58,356 nucleotides of DNA, from positions 1-58,356 of the forward strand of contig DATJOJ010000060.1 of NCBI GenBank assembly GCA_035507035.1, written 5' to 3'. How positions within the stretch are numbered: position 1 is the first letter of the stretch; each line of letters begins with the position of its first letter. Made by a program: the position numbers and the translations under genes. Source of the stretch: DATJOJ01 sp035507035. GTDB lineage: Bacteria > Acidobacteriota > Terriglobia > Terriglobales > Acidobacteriaceae. Positions 25,067 through 34,845 of this stretch are shown piece after piece. Under the pieces are notes generated by a model that was not told the origin of the DNA, made no database searches, and worked only from the letters and a program-made list of their open reading frames with translations.

Positions 25067-26477
25067 AGAAGAACTTCGTCATCTGCGTTGCGCCCGCGCA
25101 CGAACCGGGAAAACTGGTGAGCCCCAAACCCTGCATCAGTAATCGGCAGCTATTCTCGTGCTGATAAAACGTTGTCGACTGATATCCCTTCTTCCCCAGC
25201 GGGCTAATCACCAGCATCGCCACCTGTCCACCTCCGTGTTGCACGTCGCTGTCGAATGACTCATCAAACGTGATCACCAGCAGTCCATCCTTCTGGAAAG
25301 TCGGACTGGCAAGCAGCGGGGCAATATTCCTCTGCAGCCAACTGTCCGCCTGGCTCAAGGTTCCATCGTGTGCATCATCCAGCATATTGGGAACGATGTA
25401 GGAATATTGCGGCAGTTGATTGTTTGCCAGATCCGTCGCAAATTGCGTGAATGGCACCAGATTGTCGCGTTGCTTCTGGCTGTTCACCACATCCGTAAAG
25501 TAAGTAAACGGGTTGTGATGCTGGCAATAAGGATAGACATCGCCGCCGATATAGCCCACGCTGGGCAAATTTTCCGCGTATGATTTCCAGCTCTTGCCTG
25601 CGCTCAACAAATGGCGGACTACGTTGTCGGCGCTCACCGTTCCCTGGTATCCGTCGTCATTCGTAATGATCTGCCCGGTCGTCAACATAAAGTAATTGCC
25701 GATCGAAGGATGCGTATTCGCGAAATATTGTGTGGCCAGACCGTATTGCTGCGCCAAGCTGTTGAAGTACGGCATCTCCGAATTCCCCATGACGCTCGAA
25801 TAGCTATGGTTTTCTTCCATCACTAGGAAGACGTGTCCGAAGAGCGGAACGCCCGTTGCCGTCACTGTAACTGTGGCCGACGCATTCGCCACTCCGCCTT
25901 GTCCATTCGCCGTGGCCGTGTATGTCGTCGTTGCCGTGGGTGTAACTTTCGTTGACCCGTTTGCCGCGAACGATCCCAATCCCGAAATCTGCACCGAGGT
26001 CGCGTTAGAGGTCGTCCAGCTCAGGGTCGACGAAGCGCCCTGCTCGATACTGTTGGGATTGGCATTCAACGCAATGGTCGGAGGCGGTGGCGCGGAGTTC
26101 GTCACCGTCACTTCCGCTGAGGCATTGGCTTTGCCTCCCGGCCCCGTCGCGGTTGCGGTATAAGTTGTCGTTGTTGTGGGCGAAACTTGAACCGATCCAT
26201 TGGCCCCAAACGAACCCATGCCGCTCACGCTCACTGAAGTCGCGTTGCTCGTGCTCCAGCTTAGGACTGCTGCCGCCCCAGTTTGGATAGAACTTGGCTT
26301 CACGGAAAACGCGATCGTCGGGGCAGCCTGAGGCGGGGAACCGTTGCCGGGGTTGGATCCCGATCCTCCACCGCAACCGAAGCTTGCCATCAGAATGAAA
26401 AGACTCGCCAGTGCGATATGCCATGAGCTACACCGTGGCTGTTGATCGTGGTTCTTCGCGGTGGTGTTTCCGGGCAT
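25065..26477 (-). CDS. lipoprotein phosphoesterase (acid phosphatase/phospholipase C-like) with two Ig-like domains
   Basis: This is a 470-residue protein. The signal segment ends in the lipobox-like MASFGC-GGG, so it is probably lipid-anchored. Two near-identical Ig-like/PKD-type repeats (ALSW(S/T)TSNATSV...GSF.ANGS..V.PT.TTTYTATA) span about 50-205. The catalytic domain (210-470) starts VFLVMEENHSYSSVMG and contains FANTHPSIGNYFMLTTG, DDAHDGTLSQADSWL and LLVITFDESFDSDVQHGGGQ, as in phosphoesterases of PF04185 and AcpA-like acid phosphatases. The likely role is surface phosphate scavenging. GAGG precedes the ATG. Confidence 0.88.
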   Translation of the reverse strand: MPGNTTAKNHDQQPRCSSWHIALASLFILMASFGCGGGSGSNPGNGSPPQAAPTIAFSVKPSSIQTGAAAVLSWSTSNATSVSVSGMGSFGANGSVQVSPTTTTTYTATATGPGGKANASAEVTVTNSAPPPPTIALNANPNSIEQGASSTLSWTTSNATSVQISGLGSFAANGSTKVTPTATTTYTATANGQGGVANASATVTVTATGVPLFGHVFLVMEENHSYSSVMGNSEMPYFNSLAQQYGLATQYFANTHPSIGNYFMLTTGQIITNDDGYQGTVSADNVVRHLLSAGKSWKSYAENLPSVGYIGGDVYPYCQHHNPFTYFTDVVNSQKQRDNLVPFTQFATDLANNQLPQYSYIVPNMLDDAHDGTLSQADSWLQRNIAPLLASPTFQKDGLLVITFDESFDSDVQHGGGQVAMLVISPLGKKGYQSTTFYQHENSCRLLMQGLGLTSFPGSCAGATQMTKFF

Positions 26478-26585
26478 CCTGACCTCAAATCGCGGGGCCT
26501 ATGGTGGATGCCACCTCCAGGGCAGGAGTTGCTCACGCCGAGATGGCTCCGAACCGCACCATTCGCTACGCGTACAATTCGCATC

Positions 26586-27995
26586 ATGCGATCTTTGGAG
26601 GTTTCCCCGCACGAATTTCGCCAGCTCGCCGAGCGGATCACGCACCTGACCACTGAATACTTAACCACGCTCGACGCGCGTCCAACGTTTCCTCCGACCA
26701 GCGGTGCTCGCGCCGAAGATTTGTTTCGTCATCCGCTCCCTGAGCAAGCCCTGCGAGCTGGCGCACTCGAGGCACTGGAAGATGTGATTCAAAATTCCCG
26801 CGCGCAAAATGGCCGCTTCTTCGGATACGTTCTCGGCTCCGGCGAGCCCGTTGCCGCGACCGCCGATCTGCTGGCCAGTGTCCTCAATCAAAACGTCACT
26901 GCATGGCGGTCGGGTCCTGCCGCCGTAACCATCGAGCGTACTGTTGTGAGCTGGCTTGCCGAAGCTATCGCATGTCCTGGCTTTCGCGGCAGCCTCACCG
27001 GCGGCGGTTCGCCAGCCAATCTGATGGGTCTCGCGATGGCTCGTGAAGCCAAAATGCCTTCAAATGAAACTGGCCTAACCCAGCAAGGCACGATCTATGC
27101 CTCCGAAGAAATCCACATGTCGATCCCGAAGAGCATTGCCTTGCTCGGTATCGGGCGCAACAACCTTCGCCTAATCCCGACCGACACCAACTTCCGTCTG
27201 ATTCCCTCTGAGCTCGACAAATCAATCCGACAGGACAAAGCAGCAGGGAAGACTCCCATCGCAGTCGTCGCCAGCGCCGGCACGGTCAACACTGGCGCCA
27301 TCGATCCGTTCCCTGAGATCGCCGCAATCGCCCGCCAGCACGATCTCTGGCTGCACGTCGACGGAGCTTACGGCGCGCTCGCAGCCATGGCCGCTCCAGA
27401 AAAATTCGCCGGCCTCAATCTCGCAGACTCAATTTCGCTCGACCCGCACAAGTGGCTGTATCAGCCGCTCGATTGCGGTTGCCTTCTCTACCGCGATCCA
27501 AATTACGCCCGCGCCACGTTTTCGCACTCCGGCGATTACGCCAGAGTTCTTAACGGCGATCCCATCGAAGGCTTCGCCTTTTTCGAAGAATCGATGGAGT
27601 TGTCCCGCCGCTTCCGTGCCCTGCGACTTTGGCTCTCACTTCGATACCACGGTTTGCAAGCCTTTCGATCTTCAATCCGTGAAGATCTCGCACTCGCTCA
27701 GCGCCTCGCCCGCTCGATTAAAGAGAATCCCAATCTCGAGCTTTCCGCTCCCGTCGAATTGAGCGCAGTCTGCTTTCGTTACATCGCTGGACGTGTCCCC
27801 ACTGAAGAAGCACGAAATCGCCAGAATGCCGAAATTCTCCAGCGAGTCGTCAAGCGCGGTCGCGTCTATCTCTCGAACGCCACAGTGCATGGTAAGTTCT
27901 GCCTGCGTGCTTGCATCGTGAACCATCGCACGACCGAGGCCGACGTCGATACGGTTATTCCCGAGGTTCTCGCCGCAGCGGTGGAAGGGCTATAG
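26586..27995 (+). CDS. PLP-dependent decarboxylase (aromatic amino acid/DDC family)
   Basis: This protein has 469 residues from the ATG giving MRSLEVSPHEFRQLAERI. SLTGGGSPANLMGLAMARE and WLHVDGAYGALAAM contain the pyridoxal phosphate-binding Asp, and SISLDPHKWLYQPLDCGCLL contains the Schiff-base Lys in DPHKW. These are diagnostic of group II decarboxylases. VNHRTTEADVD near the end is also typical. The substrate amino acid cannot be fixed by sequence alone. It is the first gene of a collinear run, with 25 bases before the GHMP kinase. Confidence 0.9.
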   Translation: MRSLEVSPHEFRQLAERITHLTTEYLTTLDARPTFPPTSGARAEDLFRHPLPEQALRAGALEALEDVIQNSRAQNGRFFGYVLGSGEPVAATADLLASVLNQNVTAWRSGPAAVTIERTVVSWLAEAIACPGFRGSLTGGGSPANLMGLAMAREAKMPSNETGLTQQGTIYASEEIHMSIPKSIALLGIGRNNLRLIPTDTNFRLIPSELDKSIRQDKAAGKTPIAVVASAGTVNTGAIDPFPEIAAIARQHDLWLHVDGAYGALAAMAAPEKFAGLNLADSISLDPHKWLYQPLDCGCLLYRDPNYARATFSHSGDYARVLNGDPIEGFAFFEESMELSRRFRALRLWLSLRYHGLQAFRSSIREDLALAQRLARSIKENPNLELSAPVELSAVCFRYIAGRVPTEEARNRQNAEILQRVVKRGRVYLSNATVHGKFCLRACIVNHRTTEADVDTVIPEVLAAAVEGL

Positions 27996-28020
27996 CTCGA
28001 AAATCTGTTACAACCATCGC

Positions 28021-29046
28021 ATGTCCAAAAGCTCCTTGTCCGGCCGGCTAACCATCACCGCCCAAGCCCCCTGCCGCGTTGACCTCGCCGGAGGCACCAT
28101 CGATCTCTGGCCGCTTTATCTTTTCCACCCCAGCGCTCTCACTTTGAATTTCGCGGTCAAAGTCCTTACGACTTGCCGGGTCACGCCGCTCTCCGGCAAA
28201 CAGATTCATCTCCGCTCGCTCGATACTCGCCGGGAAGAATCCTTCGCTAGCCTCGCGGAGCTGAATAGCAAAAAACGCTTCCGTCTTCCTCTCGCCGCAC
28301 GTCTTATACAGTTTTTCGCGCCGAGGCAAGGTCTGTTAATCGAAACCAATTCTGAATCTCCCGCCGGTGCCGGCATTTCCGGGTCCTCCGCGCTGATGAT
28401 CGCCACCACCGCCGCCCTCGCCCGCTTCACCGACCGCAATCTCACGCTCGAGCAAATGCGGGTTATCGCTCAGAACGTCGAAGCCCAAATCATCTCCGTG
28501 CCCACCGGCTGTCAGGACTACTACCCTGCGCTGTATGGTGGGGTCAGCGCCATTCATCTCGACGCCGACGGCATCCATCGCGAGGCTGTCCCCGTCGCCC
28601 CCGAGGAAATCGAGTCGCGCTTCGTTCTTGCCTACACCGGCATTCCCCGCCAATCCGGAATCAATAATTGGGAGGTCTTCAAGGCCCACATCGACGGCGA
28701 TAAGCGCGTCTTCCGCAACTTCGAACGCATCGCTGCCATCGCCCGCTCCATGCACCAGACTCTCCTCCGCAGCGATTGGAAAGGCGTAGCTCGACTCTTG
28801 CGCGAGGAATGGAAGTTGCGGCGAACCAATGCTCCCGGCATTACCACCCCGCTCATCGACAAGCTAATCAAGGTCGCCTCCAAGCACGGTGGCCAAGCCG
28901 CAAAAGTTTGCGGCGCTGGTGGCGGAGGCTGCGTCATTTTTCTGGTTGAACCCGGCTCCGCCAGCCGCGTCGCCACTGCCATCGGCGAAAACGGTGGCCG
29001 CGTCCTGCCCCTCCAAGTCGCCCGAGATGGCCTTGTGGTTTCCTAG
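28021..29046 (+). CDS. GHMP-family sugar kinase
   Basis: This is a 341-residue protein. The N-terminus APCRVDLAGGTIDLWPLYLF, the ATP loop SPAGAGISGSSALMIATTAAL and the C-terminal KVCGAGGGGCVIFLV are the three GHMP motifs. The AGGTID start and VPTGCQDYYPALYGG resemble heptose-7-phosphate and fucose kinases rather than galactokinase. It probably phosphorylates a sugar or sugar phosphate for envelope polysaccharide. It sits between the decarboxylase and a secreted protein, with no other LPS genes visible. Confidence 0.88.
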   Translation: MSKSSLSGRLTITAQAPCRVDLAGGTIDLWPLYLFHPSALTLNFAVKVLTTCRVTPLSGKQIHLRSLDTRREESFASLAELNSKKRFRLPLAARLIQFFAPRQGLLIETNSESPAGAGISGSSALMIATTAALARFTDRNLTLEQMRVIAQNVEAQIISVPTGCQDYYPALYGGVSAIHLDADGIHREAVPVAPEEIESRFVLAYTGIPRQSGINNWEVFKAHIDGDKRVFRNFERIAAIARSMHQTLLRSDWKGVARLLREEWKLRRTNAPGITTPLIDKLIKVASKHGGQAAKVCGAGGGGCVIFLVEPGSASRVATAIGENGGRVLPLQVARDGLVVS

Positions 29047-29087
29047 ACGCCGAGGAATATAATTGCATCATAAGATTTGGGCGTCTC

Positions 29088-30119
29088 ATGAAGTTTGGTT
29101 TCGCACCTTCGGTTTCCTTGGCTTCTCTGATTCTCCTGATGGCGGCGGCTAGCCCGGCGCAAAATGCCTCTGCCCGGAAGCCTGCCTCATTGCCGCCCAT
29201 CTCCAAAGAAACTCGGCTTGAACTCATTCATACCTTTCAGGACGAGCTAATCTTCATCCGCACCCAGTTCCCCATGGGAAAAACCGGCCTAACCCTCAAA
29301 GACGGCATGGTCAGCCCCAGCGGCGCAGATTTGCAAAGGATGATTGCCCTCTACGGGCCCGCCATGCGGCCCGGCGACGAGGCTCACCTCAGCGCGGTCA
29401 CCGTTAGTAACAACAAAATTCATTTTGAGATCAACGGCGGCCCCATTCGGAAGAAGAAGTGGTATCAGCACATCGAGGTGGGCGCTGGCGGCAGTACCGC
29501 TCCCATCGCTCCGAGCAACCCCAGCGCCAATCCGCACGGCTCCTACGTGGATTTGGTATTCGACCACTACGTGCCCGACCTCAAGCCGCAGCAACTCAAA
29601 CTGCTGTTGCGCCCCGTGTTTGACTTCGACGCGAAGTCGGCCGAAGAGGCTTACCTCGACACCCTTCCCCCCAAGCTGAAGGACGCCATCAAGAATCACA
29701 ACGTTTTGGTAGGCATGAACCGCGAGATGGTTCTCTACGCCAAAGGCCGGCCGCCGAAGAAAGATCGCGAAAAAGATGGCGAGGCCGAATACGAAGAATG
29801 GATTTATGGCACGCCGCCGGAAGATGTCGACTTCGTCCGCTTTGTCGGCGATGAAGTGGTCCGCGTAGAAACCATGAAAGTTGACGGCCAGAAAATCGTC
29901 CGCACCGAAAAAGAAATCGAGATGGCGCCAAAGCCCGCTGTGGCCGACGCTGCAAGGCCGGCAAATGCTCCGAGTCTCCGCCGTCCCGGCGAAGAAGTGC
30001 CTAACGATTCCCCCGACGCTCCGCGCAGCACGTCGCCTTCGCCGCAGCCTGTGCCTGCGCCGCCGCCACCACCCACCGGACCCGGACCCAGCTTTGCCGC
30101 TAACCACCCCGCCTTCTAA
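29088..30119 (+). CDS. secreted hypothetical protein with proline-rich C-terminus
   Basis: This is a 343-residue protein. The signal peptide (SLASLILLMAAASPAQNA) is followed by a soluble region of about 250 residues. That region begins ETRLELIHTFQDELIFIRTQFPMGKTGL and contains YVDLVFDHYVPDLKP. The C-terminus is Pro/Ser/Ala-rich and contains seven or more consecutive prolines with few interruptions. No known domain is recognised. Codon use resembles its neighbours. Position in a collinear run before nadE suggests cotranscription. A periplasmic or cell-wall role is only a guess. Confidence 0.82.
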   Translation: MKFGFAPSVSLASLILLMAAASPAQNASARKPASLPPISKETRLELIHTFQDELIFIRTQFPMGKTGLTLKDGMVSPSGADLQRMIALYGPAMRPGDEAHLSAVTVSNNKIHFEINGGPIRKKKWYQHIEVGAGGSTAPIAPSNPSANPHGSYVDLVFDHYVPDLKPQQLKLLLRPVFDFDAKSAEEAYLDTLPPKLKDAIKNHNVLVGMNREMVLYAKGRPPKKDREKDGEAEYEEWIYGTPPEDVDFVRFVGDEVVRVETMKVDGQKIVRTEKEIEMAPKPAVADAARPANAPSLRRPGEEVPNDSPDAPRSTSPSPQPVPAPPPPPTGPGPSFAANHPAF

Positions 30120-30156
30120 CTTGGCCTCCGCTATCTTTCGCCTCTAAACTATTACT

Positions 30157-31797
30157 GTGAAGATCGCGCTGGGACAGATCAATCCCACAGTTGGAGATTT
30201 CCAAGGCAACGGCGATAAGATCATCGCCTTCTCTCGCCGTGCTCAGAAAGCCGGCGCCGGCCTAATCCTTTTTCCCGAGCTTTCTGTCTGCGGCTATCCC
30301 CCTCGCGATCTGGTCGAGCGCGACTCCTTCGTCGCCCACAATCGCGAAACCGCTGAACGTATCGCGTCCGAGACTCACGGCATCGCGGTCATCTGCGGCC
30401 TGGTCACTCCCGCTCATGCCGAAACTGGCAAGAAGGTCATGAACTCCGCCGCCCTCCTCAAAGACGGCAAAGTCGCCTTCGTGCAATCTAAAATGTTACT
30501 CCCCACCTACGATGTCTTCGACGAAATGCGTAACTTCGCGCCCGCCCCGAAACAAGATCTTCTGCCGTTCTGCGGCAGACAAATGGCCCTCACCATCTGC
30601 GAAGACGCCTGGAATGACAAATATTTTTGGGATCGTCAGCTCTACCCGCAGGATCCGGTCGAATCCCTGATTCGCGCCGGAGCTAACTTCGTCCTCAACA
30701 TCTCCGCTTCCCCCTTCTGGGTGGGGAAGCGCGAGCTACGCCGCGAAATGCTCGCTTCCATCGCGCGCCATCAGAAAGTCGCCGTCGCCATGGTCAATCA
30801 GGTAGGCGGAAACGACAGCCTCGTCTTCGATGGCTCCAGCCTGGTTCTGAATCCCGATGGAGAGGTAATCGCTCAGGGCAAATCCTTCGAGGAAGACATC
30901 GTCTATTTCGATTCCAATTCGCTTACCGGCGAAATCCACCGCCAGATGGAAGGCGAAGAAGCCAGCGTTTACGCCGCGCTCGTGCTGGGCACTCGCGACT
31001 ACGTCAACAAATGCGGCTTCCACAAAGTGATCGTCGGCCTCAGCGGCGGCATCGATTCTGCCATCACCGCGGTCATCGCTGCCGATGCGATCGGCCCCGC
31101 CAACGTCATCGGCGTTGGCATGCCCGGCCCCTATTCCTCGCAAGGGTCAATCGACGACGCGCGCGCGCTGGCCACCAATCTCGGTATCCGATTTGAAGTG
31201 CTCCCGATCGGCGGGATTTTCCAGAGCTATCGCGCAACTCTGAAAGATGTCTTCAAAAATTACAAGGAAAACGAAACCGAGGAAAACATTCAGTCGCGCA
31301 TTCGCGGCGCGTTGCTGATGGCGCTCTCCAACAAATTTGGCGCCATCGTCCTGAGCACCGGCAATAAAAGCGAGCTCGGCGTCGGTTATTGCACGCTCTA
31401 CGGCGATATGGTCGGTGGTCTCGCCGTCATCTCCGACGTTCCCAAGACCATGGTTTATCGTCTGAGCCACTATGTGAATTCGCGCCGTCCCGTCATTCCC
31501 CAAGCCAGCCTGGAAAAGCCACCCTCCGCCGAACTCCGCCCCGATCAGAAAGACAGCGACTCCCTCCCTCCCTATGAAGTGCTCGACGCAGTTCTCGAGG
31601 ATTACATCGAGGATTTGAAGCCCGCCACCCAGATTGCCCGCGAACGCGGGTTCGATGTTACTCTAGTTCAACAAGTCATCCGCATGATTGAGCGCGCCGA
31701 ATATAAACGGCAACAGGCCGCCCCGGGATTGAAAATTTCAGCCAAAGCTTTCGGCTATGGCCGTCGCTTTCCGATCGCTGCCAAAGCGGATGTCTAG
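30157..31797 (+). CDS. nadE: glutamine-dependent NAD+ synthetase
   Basis: This is a 546-residue protein with a GTG start (MKIALGQINPTVGDF). The N-terminal nitrilase-like glutaminase carries Glu41, Lys112 and Cys148 (LTICEDAWND) as catalytic triad. The C-terminal synthetase has the PP-loop SGGIDS (296-301), STGNKSELGVGYCTLYGD and KPPSAELRPDQKDSDSLPPY. It makes NAD+ from deamido-NAD+, ATP and glutamine-derived ammonia. Length is normal for the two-domain bacterial type. It is 37 bases after the preceding gene. Confidence 0.97.
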   Translation: MKIALGQINPTVGDFQGNGDKIIAFSRRAQKAGAGLILFPELSVCGYPPRDLVERDSFVAHNRETAERIASETHGIAVICGLVTPAHAETGKKVMNSAALLKDGKVAFVQSKMLLPTYDVFDEMRNFAPAPKQDLLPFCGRQMALTICEDAWNDKYFWDRQLYPQDPVESLIRAGANFVLNISASPFWVGKRELRREMLASIARHQKVAVAMVNQVGGNDSLVFDGSSLVLNPDGEVIAQGKSFEEDIVYFDSNSLTGEIHRQMEGEEASVYAALVLGTRDYVNKCGFHKVIVGLSGGIDSAITAVIAADAIGPANVIGVGMPGPYSSQGSIDDARALATNLGIRFEVLPIGGIFQSYRATLKDVFKNYKENETEENIQSRIRGALLMALSNKFGAIVLSTGNKSELGVGYCTLYGDMVGGLAVISDVPKTMVYRLSHYVNSRRPVIPQASLEKPPSAELRPDQKDSDSLPPYEVLDAVLEDYIEDLKPATQIARERGFDVTLVQQVIRMIERAEYKRQQAAPGLKISAKAFGYGRRFPIAAKADV

Positions 31798-31843
31798 CGG
31801 ACGAGATTTATAGGCCGTGCCGCGTAATTCCAGAAAGGAAATC

Positions 31844-32752
31844 ATGCTTCGTCACGCAAGTTTACTCTTCATTCCGTTCCTCTTCGCTGGATTAGTCGGT
31901 GCTCAGCAAAAACCCGCGGAGCATACCACGGCCGCTCACCATGCCGAAGCCAAACCTTCTGGCTCCACGCCACTTCCGTCGGAGGAAGTCGTCAACGCAT
32001 TCCTTCAGCAGACCTTTGGCTACGACTCCGCCGTCAGTTGGAAGATAAACCACATTCGACCGTCGCAAGCGGAAGGTCTCGCCGAAGTCGACGTTACTTT
32101 GTCCAGTCCCCAAGGTTCAGGAGGCCAAAAATTCTACGTCACCGCCGACGGCAAGCACGTCATGACCGGCGAAATTCTCCCCTTTGGCGCCCATCCTTAC
32201 GACGCAGCCCGCCACGAACTCGAAAAGGGCATTAACGGACCATCGCGTGGCCCCGCGTCAGCTCCAGTTACCATCGTTGAGTTCGGCGATTTCCAATGTC
32301 CGCACTGTAAAGACGCCCAGCCCACGCTCGACAAACTCATCGACGAAGACAAAAACGCCCGCTTGGTTTTCCAGAATTTTCCTCTGCCCATGCACGATTG
32401 GGCGATGAAAGCGGCGAGCTACGCCGATTGTGTCGGCCGCGCCAACAATGATGCCTTCTGGAAGTTTGTCAGTGGGGTTTACGGTGTGCAAACCGACATC
32501 ACTGCATCAAATGCTGACGAGAAACTGACTCTCATCGCCGACAACTCCGGTGTAAAGGGAAGTGACATCGCCGCCTGCGCCGCCAAACCCGAGACCACCA
32601 GCCGTGTGCAGCATTCCATCGATCTGGGGCAGTCGCTTGAGGTAAACAGCACTCCAACCATTTTCATCAACGGACGCAAACTAACAGCGGGTGGGATCCC
32701 CTATGAGCTGCTGCAAAAGCTGGTAGATTTCGCCGCCAAGCAGCCCAAATAG
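31844..32752 (+). CDS. secreted DsbA/thioredoxin-like oxidoreductase
   Basis: This protein has 302 residues from the ATG at 31844, which has AGAAAGGA upstream; the frame also opens at GTG 31817. A signal peptide is followed by a small N-terminal domain (to about 130). Then comes a DsbA-like thioredoxin fold with Cys152-Pro-His-Cys155 (FGDFQCPHCKDAQP), a helical insertion, and the cis-Pro loop NSTPTIFINGRKL. CPHC is the DsbA redox motif, suggesting disulfide formation in the periplasm. It ends 3 bases before the convergent secretin. Confidence 0.9.
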   Translation: MLRHASLLFIPFLFAGLVGAQQKPAEHTTAAHHAEAKPSGSTPLPSEEVVNAFLQQTFGYDSAVSWKINHIRPSQAEGLAEVDVTLSSPQGSGGQKFYVTADGKHVMTGEILPFGAHPYDAARHELEKGINGPSRGPASAPVTIVEFGDFQCPHCKDAQPTLDKLIDEDKNARLVFQNFPLPMHDWAMKAASYADCVGRANNDAFWKFVSGVYGVQTDITASNADEKLTLIADNSGVKGSDIAACAAKPETTSRVQHSIDLGQSLEVNSTPTIFINGRKLTAGGIPYELLQKLVDFAAKQPK

Positions 32753-32755
32753 CGC

Positions 32756-34603
32756 TTACTTCGAGAGCCAGACTTCCGTGCTGTGAGTGGGTTCCAGGTT
32801 TACGATCTCCGGCGTGATCACGATCAACAGCTCGTCATCTTCCGTGCTGTTGCTGGTGGTCGCAGCGAGATTTTTTAGCCCAGGGATAAATCCCAGCCCG
32901 GGAACACCAGTAATGGTTTTCATTTCGGTTTGCGAGATAGAAGAGGCCACAACCGCTGGTTCGCCGTTTTCCAGATTCACGCTTGACTTCACAGCGCGGC
33001 TGGCGATCACCGGAACGCCATTCAAACTCTGCCCCGCCAGCGAGCGCAGTTGCATTTCCAGTTGCAGATTTACGTTGTAGTTCGAGGTAATGGTCGGTTT
33101 CGCCTTGATATCGAGCCCCAAATCCTCGTAATTAAAAGACGGAATCGGCGCTTGGAAGCTGCCATTCTGCAACACCTGCGAAATCGCGGATGTATTGTAT
33201 ATCGGTGCGAAGCTGGCATTGATCACCGGATATCTTTGCCCCATCTTAAAACTGGCATCGGCTCCCTGACCTGCGCGTAGCGTCGCATGGTCCAGCATTT
33301 TCACCAGGCTTTCGTTGCGCGACAAGGTCGCCGTAATCATGTCCAGCGTCAACCCCATTAACGTCAATCCGCCGCCAAACGTCGCCACCGGGTTGCTGAA
33401 AATCGAATTGCCTCCTTGCTGTCCCTGCAGCTGGGCCAGCAATCCCGACAGAGCGGACGAGTTCGCCTGATTGATGCCGCCACCAGCAATCAGTTGATTG
33501 ACCAGGCTCGACAGATTTTGCCCTCCCAGTGATAGAAGCGCGGCTGCCGGGATGTTGAACAAGTTAAAAGTCTGCGGAATGTGTAGCCCAAAATCCGTCG
33601 CCAATTGACGGTCAACCTCGAAGACTTGAATGTCTAACATCACTTGCGGCCGGCCTTCCCCAAAGTTTTCGAGAAATTGGGTGGCTGCATCCAGAATCTC
33701 CACTGGCGCGCGAACCGTCACACGATAAGTCTGCATCGCGGGCGCTACGAATCGGATCTCGAAGATCACCCGCAGCAGATTAATCACCTCTTGCACCTGC
33801 GGCGCCGAGTTCACAAACCCCAGATCAAACGTGCGCAAGGCCATGCGCTCGTACAAACGCCGGTTTTCCTGCGTGTCCTTGGCAATAAAGATCTGCTTAT
33901 CCGAAAGCGCCGTCCAGAAACTTCCCGTGACATCGCACGCCGCCCGCATGGCGGTGTAGAAGTCCACGTTGTCAATGTAAAAGTGAATATGATGCGAAAC
34001 CACCGACGGATCAATCTCCACGCTGATCCCGTACGTCTGCGCGACCTGCGTCAGGATGGTTTTCGTATCTCCCCGCAGATGGAAATCATTCCGTCCTCCC
34101 TTGGGCTCAACTTGCGCCGGTCCGGCCGCGTCAATAATCTTTACTCCCGTATTCTTCTCCGGAGCCCACTCGCCCAGCGAATCCTGCATTCGTTGCTGCG
34201 CAAATGCGTTGTCCGGATCCAGCGCCATGGCGCTGCTAAACTCAGCCTGAGCCTGTATCGGCAAGCCGCCTTCCAGATCTAGATCGCCCTGTTTCAAATG
34301 CTGCGAAACCAGCTCTTCCCGCGTGACCGCCAGCGCCGTCTGATAATCGATGTTGTTGGGCACCAGCCGCGCCGCCGTATCGAACTCGTGATACGCCTCG
34401 TCGAGCTGCTTTTCTTTTTCGAGGTGTAGCGCCTTCGAGAACGCTTCTTTGGCTTTCTTGAGATCGTTGTGGGAAGGAATGCACGCCGGATTGCCCGGAC
34501 TCTCTTGCAGACACGAAAGCATCGAGCCGCCCGTCGGCTGGTCCGCGGCCATCGCAGCGCACGGCATCATCGCTGCCAGCACGACCAACCATCCCCAACG
34601 CAT
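32756..34603 (-). CDS. outer-membrane secretin (GspD/PilQ-like) with N-terminal TPRs
   Basis: This is a 615-residue protein. GGAGG at 34610-34614 abuts the first ATG but is six bases from the second, so MRWGWLVVLAAMMPCAAMA is the likely start. It is a signal peptide. TPR-like helices occupy about 45-150 (KKAKEAFSKALHLEKEKQLDEAY). A secretin N-domain follows near 190-320. The C-terminal beta-barrel gate contains VPVIASRAVKSSVNLENGEPAVVAS, the GLGFIPGLKNLAAT lip and ELLIVITPEIV. No other type II secretion or pilus genes are adjacent, so it is an orphan secretin whose partners must be elsewhere. Confidence 0.93.
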   Translation of the reverse strand: MRWGWLVVLAAMMPCAAMAADQPTGGSMLSCLQESPGNPACIPSHNDLKKAKEAFSKALHLEKEKQLDEAYHEFDTAARLVPNNIDYQTALAVTREELVSQHLKQGDLDLEGGLPIQAQAEFSSAMALDPDNAFAQQRMQDSLGEWAPEKNTGVKIIDAAGPAQVEPKGGRNDFHLRGDTKTILTQVAQTYGISVEIDPSVVSHHIHFYIDNVDFYTAMRAACDVTGSFWTALSDKQIFIAKDTQENRRLYERMALRTFDLGFVNSAPQVQEVINLLRVIFEIRFVAPAMQTYRVTVRAPVEILDAATQFLENFGEGRPQVMLDIQVFEVDRQLATDFGLHIPQTFNLFNIPAAALLSLGGQNLSSLVNQLIAGGGINQANSSALSGLLAQLQGQQGGNSIFSNPVATFGGGLTLMGLTLDMITATLSRNESLVKMLDHATLRAGQGADASFKMGQRYPVINASFAPIYNTSAISQVLQNGSFQAPIPSFNYEDLGLDIKAKPTITSNYNVNLQLEMQLRSLAGQSLNGVPVIASRAVKSSVNLENGEPAVVASSISQTEMKTITGVPGLGFIPGLKNLAATTSNSTEDDELLIVITPEIVNLEPTHSTEVWLSK

Positions 34604-34742
34604 CGCCATCCTCCGATTCTAACCGGGATTTCGAAATGTACGGCTATTCCCGACAGGGCGGTGTTACTTCTGGTTAAGTCTGGGAACGCTCGATCCACCA
34701 TGTCTTGCGACGGATTCACTCAAACCTTCGAAAATCTTCTTT

Positions 34743-34778
34743 GAAAATCCGTGTGACCCGTGTCCGTCTTTGTTCAAA
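34743..34778 (+). repeat. diverged copy of dispersed intergenic repeat
   Basis: GAAAATCCGTGTGACCCGTG followed by TCCGTCTTTGTTCAAA keeps the block pattern CCGTGT-CCGTGTCC-GTTCAA. It lies in the 345-base gap between secretin and citrate synthase. The rest of the gap holds the citrate synthase promoter. Confidence 0.5.
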
Positions 34779-34810
34779 GCAGTCTCGGCCAAGCCATCGC
34801 ATCCCTTTGT

Positions 34811-34835
34811 AGTGGAAACCAAAGTACTTTCCACT
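34811..34835. promoter_or_regulatory. inverted repeat upstream of gltA promoter
   Basis: AGTGGAAA (34811-34818) and TTTCCACT (34828-34835) are perfect inverted repeats with a 9-base spacer. They lie 10 bases before the predicted -35 box. This spacing is typical of an activator or repressor dimer site. Confidence 0.55.
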
Positions 34836-34845
34836 TCGCGGCGAA

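Noticed and set aside
29289..30107. Open frame of 272 codons antisense to the secreted proline-rich protein
   Set aside because: The sense frame has a signal peptide and normal composition; the antisense one is Arg/Val/Gly-rich as expected for a shadow.
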